Shown in pieces: positions 9,222-17,512 of a stretch of DNA of 64,000 nt; positions within the stretch are counted from its first letter, which is position 1, and each line of letters begins with the position of its first letter. Position numbers and translations under genes: made by a program. The stretch covers positions 62,001 to 126,000 of the forward strand of contig CAMAXZ010000003.1 in NCBI GenBank assembly GCA_945862325.1, written 5' to 3'. The DNA comes from Klebsiella pneumoniae (GTDB lineage: Bacteria; Myxococcota_A; UBA796; SXON01). The notes below the pieces were generated by a model. The model searched no databases. It was not told the DNA's origin and saw nothing but the letters and a program-made list of their open reading frames with translations.

Positions 9222-12200
9222 CGCTTCTCCGGATCACCGAACAGGGAGGACTGACCCGGCGCGGTTCGCTTCGCCAGCGCCGGGCCGGCGCTGGACGGTC
9301 TCAAGGTCGGCACCTTCTTCGCCGCCTTGGGCTTCTTTTCGGGCGCCGCCATCTTCCGCTCCTGCTCCGCGCGCTGCTGGTTGAGCGCGAGGAGCCGGGC
9401 GAGGACCTCGTCGTGGACGGCCTCAGGCCAGCGGAGGCGCCACGGCTTCTTCTTGCGGCGCTTCTTGCCCGTCTCCTCGGCGTCCTCGGCCTCGGGCTCC
9501 TCGTAGTCGAGGCGGAAGACGCAGTCGGTGGGGATGTCGTTCCAGCCGTAGGCGTCGAGGACGGCGCGGTCCATCACGGCGTGGAGTTGCCGGAGCGCGA
9601 GGATGTCGGGGCCGGTCTCGTCGGGGTCGTGGAAGCGGTTGTAAGTGGCGGTGAGGCCTTGGTCGTTGCGGATCATCAGGGCGGCGCGGAAGTCGTCGTA
9701 CGCGCGCCCCGCGTCTTGGACAGTAGGGTTTTCGGTCCAATCTGGCGGGAACGGAAAGGGCAGAAATGCGCTCGTCGGAAGGTAGTTCAGGTCGGACTTC
9801 ATTGTCATGGCGCCGGGCCGGTGCGCCCAATGCTCGTGGACTCGCGATGACATAATCGCGAGCGCCCCCGGCGAGCCCGTCGCGAATACTACTAATCGAT
9901 CCGAGAAAATCGCGACGTTGGGCACGAGGGCAAAGCAGTGATGGGCACTCACCCTCGATGTTGCCAACACGCGTGGCAACCCGGCAGTGGCAGCAAACAA
10001 CGCGGGCCTCCAGAGGCCAAATTGCCACCAACGCTCCTGTAGCATTCGGTTCCAAGCCGTCGTCCTTGGCAGCGCCATCCTGACCGGCAGAACGCGGGCC
10101 CGCACGATTTCCAGCGCGAACGGGTAGTCTATCGCGCGCGGCGGAGTCGGTCCGTCGAGGGGGAGGTCTCGAAAGCTCACGACCCACCGGGTCGGTGATT
10201 GATCTGGTTGTTCGTTCAGATCGCTGCCAACTAGGTAGGGGCAGACGACATCTCGATAGCGCACGTCCATTCCAATGATCTGCAGCGCTTCCTCCGGCTC
10301 GATCACGAACCCGATTCCCGCCACCTTTACCCCCTCGAAAGCGAAGTTCTCATTCGCTCTCAAAGGCACCGGGTCGGGTCGGGTGGACTCCAGCGCGGCT
10401 AGCGCGTCGCTGATGAACGGCACCGGCGAATTGTCGAGGAGTACTGAACCGCCGCCTCCGCCGCGTCGTAGCCAGACCAGCGCTACGTGTACCGCCGCTT
10501 CCCCGGGCCAGGGGGTTGAACGATTGGCCGCAATTATCACACCGCCGAGGCTGAGGATGCGCTTCAGGCCGACGATGCGCGAATCTCCCTGGGCAATTGA
10601 ATTGGTCGCAACGAGCCCGAAACACGCCAGTGTTCGCAACAGCCCGAACACCCGCAGGTAGAAGTAGGCGCAGATATCGGCAGCGCCGCGCACGCCACGA
10701 TCGTCTCCACCGATTTGTTCAACGAGCCAATCTCGATACTCCTCCCCGAGCGCAGAGTGAATCTTCGTCCCTCCCAAGAACGGGGGATTCCCGACGATCG
10801 CATCAAACCCCCCGTTCTCCCGGTCGAACACCTCTGGGAACTCCACCTCCCAGTGAAACGGCATGACCGGCCTCTCGCCCCTCCGCAGTCCGTCGCGAAT
10901 CGCCACCACCTCAACCAGCGCCTGGCCGTTTCCCGCACGCCAGCGCCCGATCAAGTCCTTGTACTCGCGGCGCGTCTCCTCCCGCGCCTTGTCCTTGTCC
11001 GCCGCGAAGAACGCTGCGATGCACAGGTCACCGGCAACGCGTGCGGGCTCTACGGCGTCTTCAGCTTCGAGCCACTCCGCGCGTTGGGTCAGGTCGTCGG
11101 CATCGCCGGCTGCCTGGATCGCGGCGCGATGCCCCTTCGCGCTCGCGGTCTGCTTCTCGATCCACGCGAGCAGCGACGGCAGGTTCGTGTCGTCGCTAAG
11201 CCAGTCGAACCGCCCGATCTGCCGCTTCGTCAGCCCGACGAGCGAGTCGCCATGCTTGAGCGCGTGATCGAGGAACGTGAACGGATGGTCCTTCGCCAGC
11301 GTGACGAGCCACAGCGAGAGCTTGGCCAGGTTCACCGCGAAGATGTTCTTGTCCACGCCATAAAGGCAGCGTTGCGCCACCAGCCGGCGTGCATGAAGGA
11401 CCGGGTCCTCGTCGGGCGGGATCGGCGGCGTCGCCCGGTGCACCGACCAGGCCTCGACCAGCGCGTCCCCGAGCTGCCGACACGCCTCCACGAGGAACGC
11501 GCCGCTGCCCATCGCCGGATCGCACACCTTCAGGTCCAGCAATTGTGTCGGCGTGGGCCGAGCTCCCAACGCCTCCAGAATGGGCCGAAGCGTGGTCCGC
11601 ACGATCGGCTCGGTCAACGACCGCGGCGTGTAGTGCGAGCCCGAGCGGCGACGCTCCTCGCCCGGCTGGAGGTAGAGCCCGCCCTCGGGGATGATGCGCT
11701 TGTCGACCGCCTTCTTGTCGATCGCCGCCGCAACCTCCTCGACGGTGCGCGCCACCTTGAGCGCCTCGGCCGCCTTGCCGGTCAGCTCGCAGTCGGCCTC
11801 CTCGGAGAGCACCTTGGTGCGGTCCTCTGCGTCCAGCACCCGCCTCAGCGAGACGACGACGCGCTTGGGCTTGACGGCCAACGACGGCGCGAACGCACGC
11901 CGAAGTTCGAAGCCCATCATCGCCTCGTAGACCGACCCGATCTGCTCCACGTCCAAGGCCCGGTACGAGAGCCGCTCGCCGTCGAGCATGAGCAGCTTCT
12001 CCAGCACGCGCCAGAGCACGCCGTCGGGGACGCGGGGCACATGGATGGGCGCCAGGTCCGACGTGATCTGCCGGTAGGGGCGGCCTTCGAGGAAGGCGTA
12101 GCGCTCGGGGTCGAAGAGGGTGCCGTGGCGGGCGGGGAGGTAGAGCTTTGCGTCGCCCCCGCCGTCGTGGACGAGCCGGAACAGCGAGACGAGCTGGGCC

Positions 12201-13198
12201 CACGCTCCGAAGCGCTGGTCCATCGTATCGGGGAAACGGCCCGCGTCCGCCCTCAACTTGTCGAAGAGGCCGGACACCGAGTAGTGCCGGATGTAGACCG
12301 CGTCGCCGGGTGTGAGCGCACGCTCCTCGGCGTACAGCACGAACACCAGCCGCAAGAGCACCGTGATGAGGCCGCCGTACACATGCTGCGGGTCGTCGGC
12401 GATCGCGTGCCGCAACAGGTCGCCACCGCGGTCGGCGTCGGCCAGCTCGAAGCCACGCACCAGCTCGTCGAGCGCGCCGAGCACCTGCTCCGCGAGCCGG
12501 GTGGACACCTCGTTCTGGTACTTGCGGCTCTCCTTCAGGACGTTCGGAAGCCGCTTGTTCGGCGGGACCTGAAACAGCCGCTCCGCGCCGAGGAGCATGC
12601 AAAGCGCGCCAAGGATCGGCCGCCCCGCGACCGTGCGCATCTCGGAAAGCCGGAACGTGACGTGACCGGAAGACTCGCCGCGGGGCGCCGAGACGAGGCG
12701 CAGCCGCGTCTCGTTGACGAGCAGGCCGACCGGAATCTCCTTCTCGCGCAGGAGGCGCTCGATCCGGGCCTGTGGGCTCGCGCGCCAGCCGTTGCCTGCC
12801 CGGCCGGGCGTGGCGTCCTCGGGCGTGGCGTCGAGGTCCGTGTCGGCGGGCACGCGCACGATCAGCATCTGCCAGCCGGGCTCCGCGTCGCCCTTCGGGA
12901 CGGCGAAGCTGGGGCGCAGGGCGTCGCGGTAATCGGGGAGCGCGACTTCGAGGTCCGTGAGCTCCTCCGCCAGCACGAGGTCGGTCGGCTGCCAGTCGAG
13001 AAGCGCGCCAAGGAATGTGGCGAGATCCCCGATGCGGCCGTCGGGCGTGAGCGAGAGGAACGTGGCCTGGCGTGCGGGAAGGTCGAGCGGGAGCGCGCAC
13101 TGGGCGTTGACGAGCGCGGGGGGCGAGACCACGAGCCCGACGGGCTGAACGTAGCCGAGCCAGTTGACGTGGACGCGGAGGGCGGGGTCGGTTGCCAT
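9218..13198 (-). CDS. drmMI: DISARM class 1 adenine-specific DNA methyltransferase DrmMI
   Basis: 1326 residues, an Eco57I/BREX PglX-like large N6-adenine methyltransferase. Visible motifs: SHYTPRSL at 521-528 (motif X region), DPAMGSGAFL at 560-569 (motif I, AdoMet binding) and NPPF at 804-807 (catalytic motif IV). The C-terminal third, with aromatic and basic stretches, is the expected target-recognition region. It ends in a Lys-rich tail. The frame is open upstream to 13435, but the ATG at 13198, two bases after the drmD stop, gives a sensible N-terminus (MATDPALRVHVNWLGYV). DrmMI marks host DNA so that DISARM spares it. Its position directly after the SNF2 helicase drmD defines class 1 DISARM. 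Confidence 0.9.
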   Translation of the reverse strand: MATDPALRVHVNWLGYVQPVGLVVSPPALVNAQCALPLDLPARQATFLSLTPDGRIGDLATFLGALLDWQPTDLVLAEELTDLEVALPDYRDALRPSFAVPKGDAEPGWQMLIVRVPADTDLDATPEDATPGRAGNGWRASPQARIERLLREKEIPVGLLVNETRLRLVSAPRGESSGHVTFRLSEMRTVAGRPILGALCMLLGAERLFQVPPNKRLPNVLKESRKYQNEVSTRLAEQVLGALDELVRGFELADADRGGDLLRHAIADDPQHVYGGLITVLLRLVFVLYAEERALTPGDAVYIRHYSVSGLFDKLRADAGRFPDTMDQRFGAWAQLVSLFRLVHDGGGDAKLYLPARHGTLFDPERYAFLEGRPYRQITSDLAPIHVPRVPDGVLWRVLEKLLMLDGERLSYRALDVEQIGSVYEAMMGFELRRAFAPSLAVKPKRVVVSLRRVLDAEDRTKVLSEEADCELTGKAAEALKVARTVEEVAAAIDKKAVDKRIIPEGGLYLQPGEERRRSGSHYTPRSLTEPIVRTTLRPILEALGARPTPTQLLDLKVCDPAMGSGAFLVEACRQLGDALVEAWSVHRATPPIPPDEDPVLHARRLVAQRCLYGVDKNIFAVNLAKLSLWLVTLAKDHPFTFLDHALKHGDSLVGLTKRQIGRFDWLSDDTNLPSLLAWIEKQTASAKGHRAAIQAAGDADDLTQRAEWLEAEDAVEPARVAGDLCIAAFFAADKDKAREETRREYKDLIGRWRAGNGQALVEVVAIRDGLRRGERPVMPFHWEVEFPEVFDRENGGFDAIVGNPPFLGGTKIHSALGEEYRDWLVEQIGGDDRGVRGAADICAYFYLRVFGLLRTLACFGLVATNSIAQGDSRIVGLKRILSLGGVIIAANRSTPWPGEAAVHVALVWLRRGGGGGSVLLDNSPVPFISDALAALESTRPDPVPLRANENFAFEGVKVAGIGFVIEPEEALQIIGMDVRYRDVVCPYLVGSDLNEQPDQSPTRWVVSFRDLPLDGPTPPRAIDYPFALEIVRARVLPVRMALPRTTAWNRMLQERWWQFGLWRPALFAATAGLPRVLATSRVSAHHCFALVPNVAIFSDRLVVFATGSPGALAIMSSRVHEHWAHRPGAMTMKSDLNYLPTSAFLPFPFPPDWTENPTVQDAGRAYDDFRAALMIRNDQGLTATYNRFHDPDETGPDILALRQLHAVMDRAVLDAYGWNDIPTDCVFRLDYEEPEAEDAEETGKKRRKKKPWRLRWPEAVHDEVLARLLALNQQRAEQERKMAAPEKKPKAAKKVPTLRPSSAGPALAKRTAPGQSSLFGDPEKR

Positions 13199-13200
13199 GC

Positions 13201-16200
13201 TCAGCCCGTCCTCGGCCACAGGTAGACGATCCCCACCGGCTCGATGCGGCGGGCCTTGACCACGTAGCCGGCGCGGATGCGATCGGGCTCGGTCACGAGC
13301 TCGCCCTCCAGGCTCTTCAGCCTCCCCTCCTGCCACCGTCGGTCGGCAGCGAGCTGCTGCTGCTCCTCGACCGCGAACAGCGGAACCTGTTGCGGGCCGG
13401 CCGGAGACTTGAGGGCCGCCTCCTTCGCCTTCCACTCGAGCAGCGTCTCCGCGATGCGCTTCTTCTGCTCCAGCAGGATCGCGACCATGTCCTTCGCCTC
13501 CTGCTCTCCGCGTTTCGTCAACTCGCGGAGCGCAGCGCTCGCCATCGTCTCCGCGCGGCGCTTGAGATGGCCGGTCAGCTCATCGACGTCGCGCGTGGCA
13601 ATCTCCGTGAGCCGGGCTCGGACGGTCTCTGGGACGGGGCGCGCGTGCAGCAGCGACGACTCCAGCAGTGCTAGGGTCTGGCGCTTGTCTTCGTCCCCGA
13701 GGGGGCGGAGTTTGCGGGTGCGAAGGTCGGGCTCTACCCACTCCGCGGCCGCGACGAGCACCTCGTCGTGCAGGCGCGCGGCATGGTCGCCGTAGAGCGA
13801 GAGGCGGCCGAGGACGAGGACGTAAGGCGTCGGGTGGTCGGTGAGGACGACGCAGGCTCGCGAGAGGTCGTCGTGAACGAACCCCTGAGCAAGGAAACGG
13901 CCCAGCAACCTCTGGACTACGCGGTGCTCCAGGTGGAGGTGGACCACCTTGCCGTCGAGCGACCCCGGGTCGCGGAAGACGATGGGCCGGAGCGGGGCGT
14001 CGCGGCGCCAGTCCGCCTGCTTCTGATCGCGCCGCCTCGGCACCCGGAGCGCGTCCAGGGTCTCGGCCCAACCGTGGCCGGCGGCCGTGCGATCGAGAGC
14101 CGGGAAAGTCCAGGGGACTCGGGCCGGATCATCCGCGAGATGCGCCGTGTCGCGTGGCGACAGCGCCGGGGCGCCGAGAACGGAGAGGGAGGCCGAGACG
14201 GCGTCGCGGAAGGCGTCGTCCTCGAGCCCGAGCCACGCTTTGGACTCCTCCAGGAGCTTGCGGAGCACGTCGAGCTGCTGCTTCAGCGCGTGCTGGCGGG
14301 CCCGGACGGGCTCCAGGTCTTCGTCGATGGCGGTGCGCGGCGTGGCGAGGTCGCGGATCTCGGAGGCGAGCTGGTCGGCGTCGGCGTGGCGGATGCCGCC
14401 GACGAGCTTCTTCTCGACGAGGCTGTCGAGAAGCGGCGGGAACACGCCCAGCTCCTTGTGGATTCGCTCGGTCTTCTCGATCAGCACGTCGAGCACGCGA
14501 TCCTCGGCCCGTTGCGGGAGCACGAAGTAGTGGCAACGGACCACGTCGGCGCGCTGGAGCTTGCGGTCGATGCGTCCGTTGCGCTGCTCCATTCGGCTGG
14601 GGTTCCACGGGATGTCGAAGTGGAACAGGTCGGCGCAATGGTTCTGGAGGTTCACGCCCTCGCGGGCAGCGTCAGTGGCGACCAGGATGCGCACGGGATG
14701 CTCGGACGGATCGGCGTTGAAGGCGCGCTTGACGTCCTCCCGCGCGTTCTCGTCCATGCCCCCGTGGTAGGTCAGGACGCGGCTGCGGGCGTCGTCACCC
14801 AGCGCGGACTCGATCTGCGCGATGAGGTAGCGCTTGGTGTCGGCGTACTCGGTGAAGATGACGACGCGCCGCTCGTTCCAGCGACTCCCCGTGAACAGCT
14901 CGGCGCGGATCCAGCGGTTGAGCCACTTCATCCGCTCGTCGGGCTGGTGGCGCGAAGCCTCGGCGATGCGTGTCATCCGGTCGAGGATCGCCGTCTCCGC
15001 GGCGAGCGCGTGCCCGGTGGAGGCGGCCTCGACCTTCGCGGCCGCCTCCTCCTCGACCTCGGCCTCGGGAAGCTCGGCGCGGTCGTCGTCGCTGGACGAG
15101 TTGTCAGCGAGCGCGTCGAGGTCCAGATCGCGGGGCGCGAGCTTCCGGGCGATGCCGGCCCGGTGGGCCCGCAGCGTGCAGGCGAACGCCTCGGGTGACG
15201 ACAGCAGCCGCTTTTGGAGCGAGATCAGCACAAACATCGCGTTGTTGAGGGCGCTCTTCGGCTGACCGGCAAACCGCTGCTCGCGTGCGGTGCGGTAGCT
15301 GGCGAGGAGGCGCGAGAGCTCCAGTTCCGGCGTATCCTCGGGGAGGTTCTTGAGGACAAGCCGCTGGGGGTCGCGCCGGGGAAATCCGCCCTCGATCTGG
15401 CGAAGGTCCTCCTTCAGCCGCCGGACCATCACCGGCTCGGTGATCTTCGGCGACGGCTTCACGCCGCGGCAGAATCGCTGGGGGTCGAGGATCTCCAGCA
15501 ACGCCGAGAAGCTGCTGCTGTGCCCGTTGTGGGGCGTGGCCGACAGGAAGAGCCGGTGTTCGAACCGGGGTGCGAACTCGCGGACCCGCTGGGTGAACTC
15601 CGACTCGACGGGGTACAGGCTCCCGCTCGCCGGCGCCGCGTTGTGGGCCTCGTCGAGGATGAGCAGCGCGCCCTCTGCGAAGTCGCCGAGCCAGTCGCGG
15701 AGCGGCGCTGCGTAGGTCTCGTCGCGCAGCAGGGCGTGGGAGAGGATGAAGCGGGTGTGCGTGTTCCACGGGTTCACGCCGAAGCCGCGCTCACGACGGC
15801 ACGACGCGACATATTCGCGGTCGAGCACAACGAAACCGAGCCCGAAGCGGCTCTCCATCTCCTCCCGCCACTGGACGACCACCGACGGTGGCGCGCAGAT
15901 CACCACGCGGCGCACCTTCTGGCGCAAGAGGAGCTCGCGGACGATGAGGCCCGCCTCGATCGTCTTTCCGAGGCCGACGTCGTCCGCGATGAAGAGGTTC
16001 ACGCGGGGGAGGCGCAGCGCCTTGCGGAGGGGTTCGAGCTGGTAGGCCTTGACCTCGATGCCCGCGCGCCACGGCGCCTGGAAGAGCTCGGGGCGTGTCG
16101 AGGTGACGCAGTTCCAGCGGAGCGTGTGGAGCCAGGCGGAGAACAGCTTCGGATCGTCGAAGCCCTTGTGCAACGCCGCTTGCCACGAGGCGACGCGCAG

Positions 16201-16389
16201 CTCGGCATCGACCTCGCGCTCCCAGAGGACCTCCAGCTCATCCCCCTGAGCGTCGTCGTCGAGGCAGGACATGCGGACGCGGGAGTCGCGGGCGGGGGTG
16301 GCGCCGGCTGCGGGCGCGCCGGGGCTCACGTCCTCCACGAGGTACTGGCGGGAGCGGACGCGGACGATCTGGCCGGGTTCAGGGAGCAC
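13201..16389 (-). CDS. drmD: DISARM SNF2-type helicase DrmD
   Basis: 1062 residues. SF2/SNF2 motifs: ADDVGLGKTIEAGL at about 135-148 (motif I), LLILDEAHN at 242-250 (motif II), LSATPHNGH at 282-290 (motif III), and a C-terminal lobe with ATDAAREGVNLQ followed by a QRNGRIDR motif VI. The family resemblance is to the class 1 DISARM helicase DrmD and RapA-like translocases. A long helical region follows the helicase core. The start is a GTG at 16389 with GGAGG four bases upstream. It is the first DISARM gene and is separated from drmMI by two bases. The promoter probably lies in 16390-16516 or upstream of the helix-hairpin-helix gene. Confidence 0.92.
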   Translation of the reverse strand: MLPEPGQIVRVRSRQYLVEDVSPGAPAAGATPARDSRVRMSCLDDDAQGDELEVLWEREVDAELRVASWQAALHKGFDDPKLFSAWLHTLRWNCVTSTRPELFQAPWRAGIEVKAYQLEPLRKALRLPRVNLFIADDVGLGKTIEAGLIVRELLLRQKVRRVVICAPPSVVVQWREEMESRFGLGFVVLDREYVASCRRERGFGVNPWNTHTRFILSHALLRDETYAAPLRDWLGDFAEGALLILDEAHNAAPASGSLYPVESEFTQRVREFAPRFEHRLFLSATPHNGHSSSFSALLEILDPQRFCRGVKPSPKITEPVMVRRLKEDLRQIEGGFPRRDPQRLVLKNLPEDTPELELSRLLASYRTAREQRFAGQPKSALNNAMFVLISLQKRLLSSPEAFACTLRAHRAGIARKLAPRDLDLDALADNSSSDDDRAELPEAEVEEEAAAKVEAASTGHALAAETAILDRMTRIAEASRHQPDERMKWLNRWIRAELFTGSRWNERRVVIFTEYADTKRYLIAQIESALGDDARSRVLTYHGGMDENAREDVKRAFNADPSEHPVRILVATDAAREGVNLQNHCADLFHFDIPWNPSRMEQRNGRIDRKLQRADVVRCHYFVLPQRAEDRVLDVLIEKTERIHKELGVFPPLLDSLVEKKLVGGIRHADADQLASEIRDLATPRTAIDEDLEPVRARQHALKQQLDVLRKLLEESKAWLGLEDDAFRDAVSASLSVLGAPALSPRDTAHLADDPARVPWTFPALDRTAAGHGWAETLDALRVPRRRDQKQADWRRDAPLRPIVFRDPGSLDGKVVHLHLEHRVVQRLLGRFLAQGFVHDDLSRACVVLTDHPTPYVLVLGRLSLYGDHAARLHDEVLVAAAEWVEPDLRTRKLRPLGDEDKRQTLALLESSLLHARPVPETVRARLTEIATRDVDELTGHLKRRAETMASAALRELTKRGEQEAKDMVAILLEQKKRIAETLLEWKAKEAALKSPAGPQQVPLFAVEEQQQLAADRRWQEGRLKSLEGELVTEPDRIRAGYVVKARRIEPVGIVYLWPRTG

Positions 16390-16516
16390 ACGCCCTCCGC
16401 CGTGGCGTCGCGCCGTCAGGGGTCGATGATGATGAGCCCGCGTGCTTCATGGCCGGGGAGAATTACCACGGCGAACGTGCGGAGGCAGCCATGTACGCGC
16501 GCTGAGCGTGCGGCCG

Positions 16517-16909
16517 CTACGCGCTCTGCCCTAGACTCCGCCACAGCTGCCACGCATTCTCGACCGTCCGGGGCCCGAAGCCATGAATCGACGAGAGGCG
16601 CGCCGTGAAGGCGGCGCGATCGTCGGCGGCCACCAACTCACGAAGAACGTCTAATCCTCCCGCCGATATCGCCTCCATCAACGGGTAGAGTCGGAAGGAG
16701 AGGATGGGCACAAACCCTCCGCGGGCGTAGCCCGCCTCGATCATCCGGCTCATGACCTGCCCCTGGTCAAGCGTGACGTAGGTCGTGGGGTCCAGCAGCC
16801 CGAGCGCCTCGAATCTGGGCATCAACGCGCAAGCCCGCTCGACCGAGTAGAAGTTCACCGCCAGTAAGGCGGCCACCAGGTTGGAGATCTCGGAACGCGA
16901 GAGCGGCAT
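16517..16909 (-). CDS. Helix-hairpin-helix domain protein upstream of DISARM
   Basis: 130 residues. A helix-hairpin-helix motif is clear near the C-terminus (LSSIHGFGPRTVENAWQLW), of the sort that contacts the DNA backbone. The rest is helical and resembles the HhH-GPD glycosylase fold in length and layout, but I see no catalytic lysine/aspartate pair, so DNA binding rather than repair is more likely. The ATG at 16909 has AAGG 7 bases upstream; a longer Arg-rich frame extends to 16999 but lacks such support. It is co-oriented with drmD with a 127-base gap and divergent from the recombinase genes, so it could be a DISARM accessory gene or a regulator. Confidence 0.65.
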   Translation of the reverse strand: MPLSRSEISNLVAALLAVNFYSVERACALMPRFEALGLLDPTTYVTLDQGQVMSRMIEAGYARGGFVPILSFRLYPLMEAISAGGLDVLRELVAADDRAAFTARLSSIHGFGPRTVENAWQLWRSLGQSA

Positions 16910-17046
16910 GAGGATGCCTTCTACCCGCTGGGCGTAATCGCGACCACGCCGGAGTCGCGCACGCCGGCGGCGTCGGAAGCGGCGGTCGGAATATTGCACT
17001 TCCGCCTACGCTTCCACACCCCCGTGAAAGCCCGTGAAACCTGGTT

Positions 17047-17076
17047 GCTACCGCTTGCCACCGGCTATCCGGTAGC
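17047..17076. repeat. Inverted repeat in divergent promoter region
   Basis: GCTACCG at 17047-17053 is inverted as CGGTAGC at 17070-17076 around a 16-base spacer. A related palindrome GGTACC follows at 17086-17091. It lies 33 bases before the small recombinase-like gene and divergently upstream of the HhH gene. It could be an operator or part of a recombination site; the sequence alone cannot separate these. Confidence 0.45.
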
Positions 17077-17108
17077 GTAAGGATGGTACCGAACCGTAAG
17101 GCGCAAAC

Positions 17109-17504
17109 ATGTCATCCGAATCCCAGCAGATGATCCGCATCGCCCTCTACACCCGCTCCGCCACCGAAGCGGACGACGCCCTCAACACCCAGGAGTCCCG
17201 TCTCCGTGCATCCGTCGCCGAGATGCCGACCCCGCACGTCATCGTCCGGACGTTCCGCGACCCGGCAACGAGCGGCCTCACGCTCGACCGCCCTGGCCTC
17301 CGCGAACTCCTCGCCGCCGCCGCCCGCGAGATCGACGTGGTGATGGTCACCAGCCCCGACCGCCTCTCGCGCTCGCCCCGCGACCTCGCCCACCTCCAGC
17401 AGGCCCTCGCCGCCCACGGAGTCCGCGTCATCACTCCCGAAGCGGAGCACCAGCCCGCCGTCACCGCCCTGATCCAACAGTTCACCGCCCTCGCCGCTTC
17501 GTAG
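17109..17504 (+). CDS. Serine-recombinase N-domain paralogue, catalytic serine lost
   Basis: 131 residues, aligning along most of its length with the N-terminal catalytic domain of the next gene: both share RLRASVA, a DRPxLxExLA stretch and an IDVVMVT...DRLSRS core. The catalytic YTRVST of the neighbour reads YTRSAT here, so the nucleophile position is alanine (A18). The conserved TRLDRLSR has become TSPDRLSR, losing a second active-site arginine. It stops within the region matching the long helix after the catalytic domain and has no DNA-binding recombinase domain. AAGG lies 7 bases before the ATG. A stop 8 bases before the integrase start implies co-transcription. It is either a decayed duplicate or a non-catalytic partner. 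Confidence 0.82.
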   Translation: MSSESQQMIRIALYTRSATEADDALNTQESRLRASVAEMPTPHVIVRTFRDPATSGLTLDRPGLRELLAAAAREIDVVMVTSPDRLSRSPRDLAHLQQALAAHGVRVITPEAEHQPAVTALIQQFTALAAS

Positions 17505-17512
17505 GTCCCCAC

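Noticed and set aside
10715-13225. Long open frame on the plus strand opposite drmMI
   Set aside because: It is the complementary-strand shadow of a clear methyltransferase in GC-rich DNA; its translation has no recognisable domain and is full of Arg/Val/Leu bias.
13199-13435. Upstream extension of the drmMI frame
   Set aside because: It runs inside the end of drmD; the ATG two bases after the drmD stop fits better.
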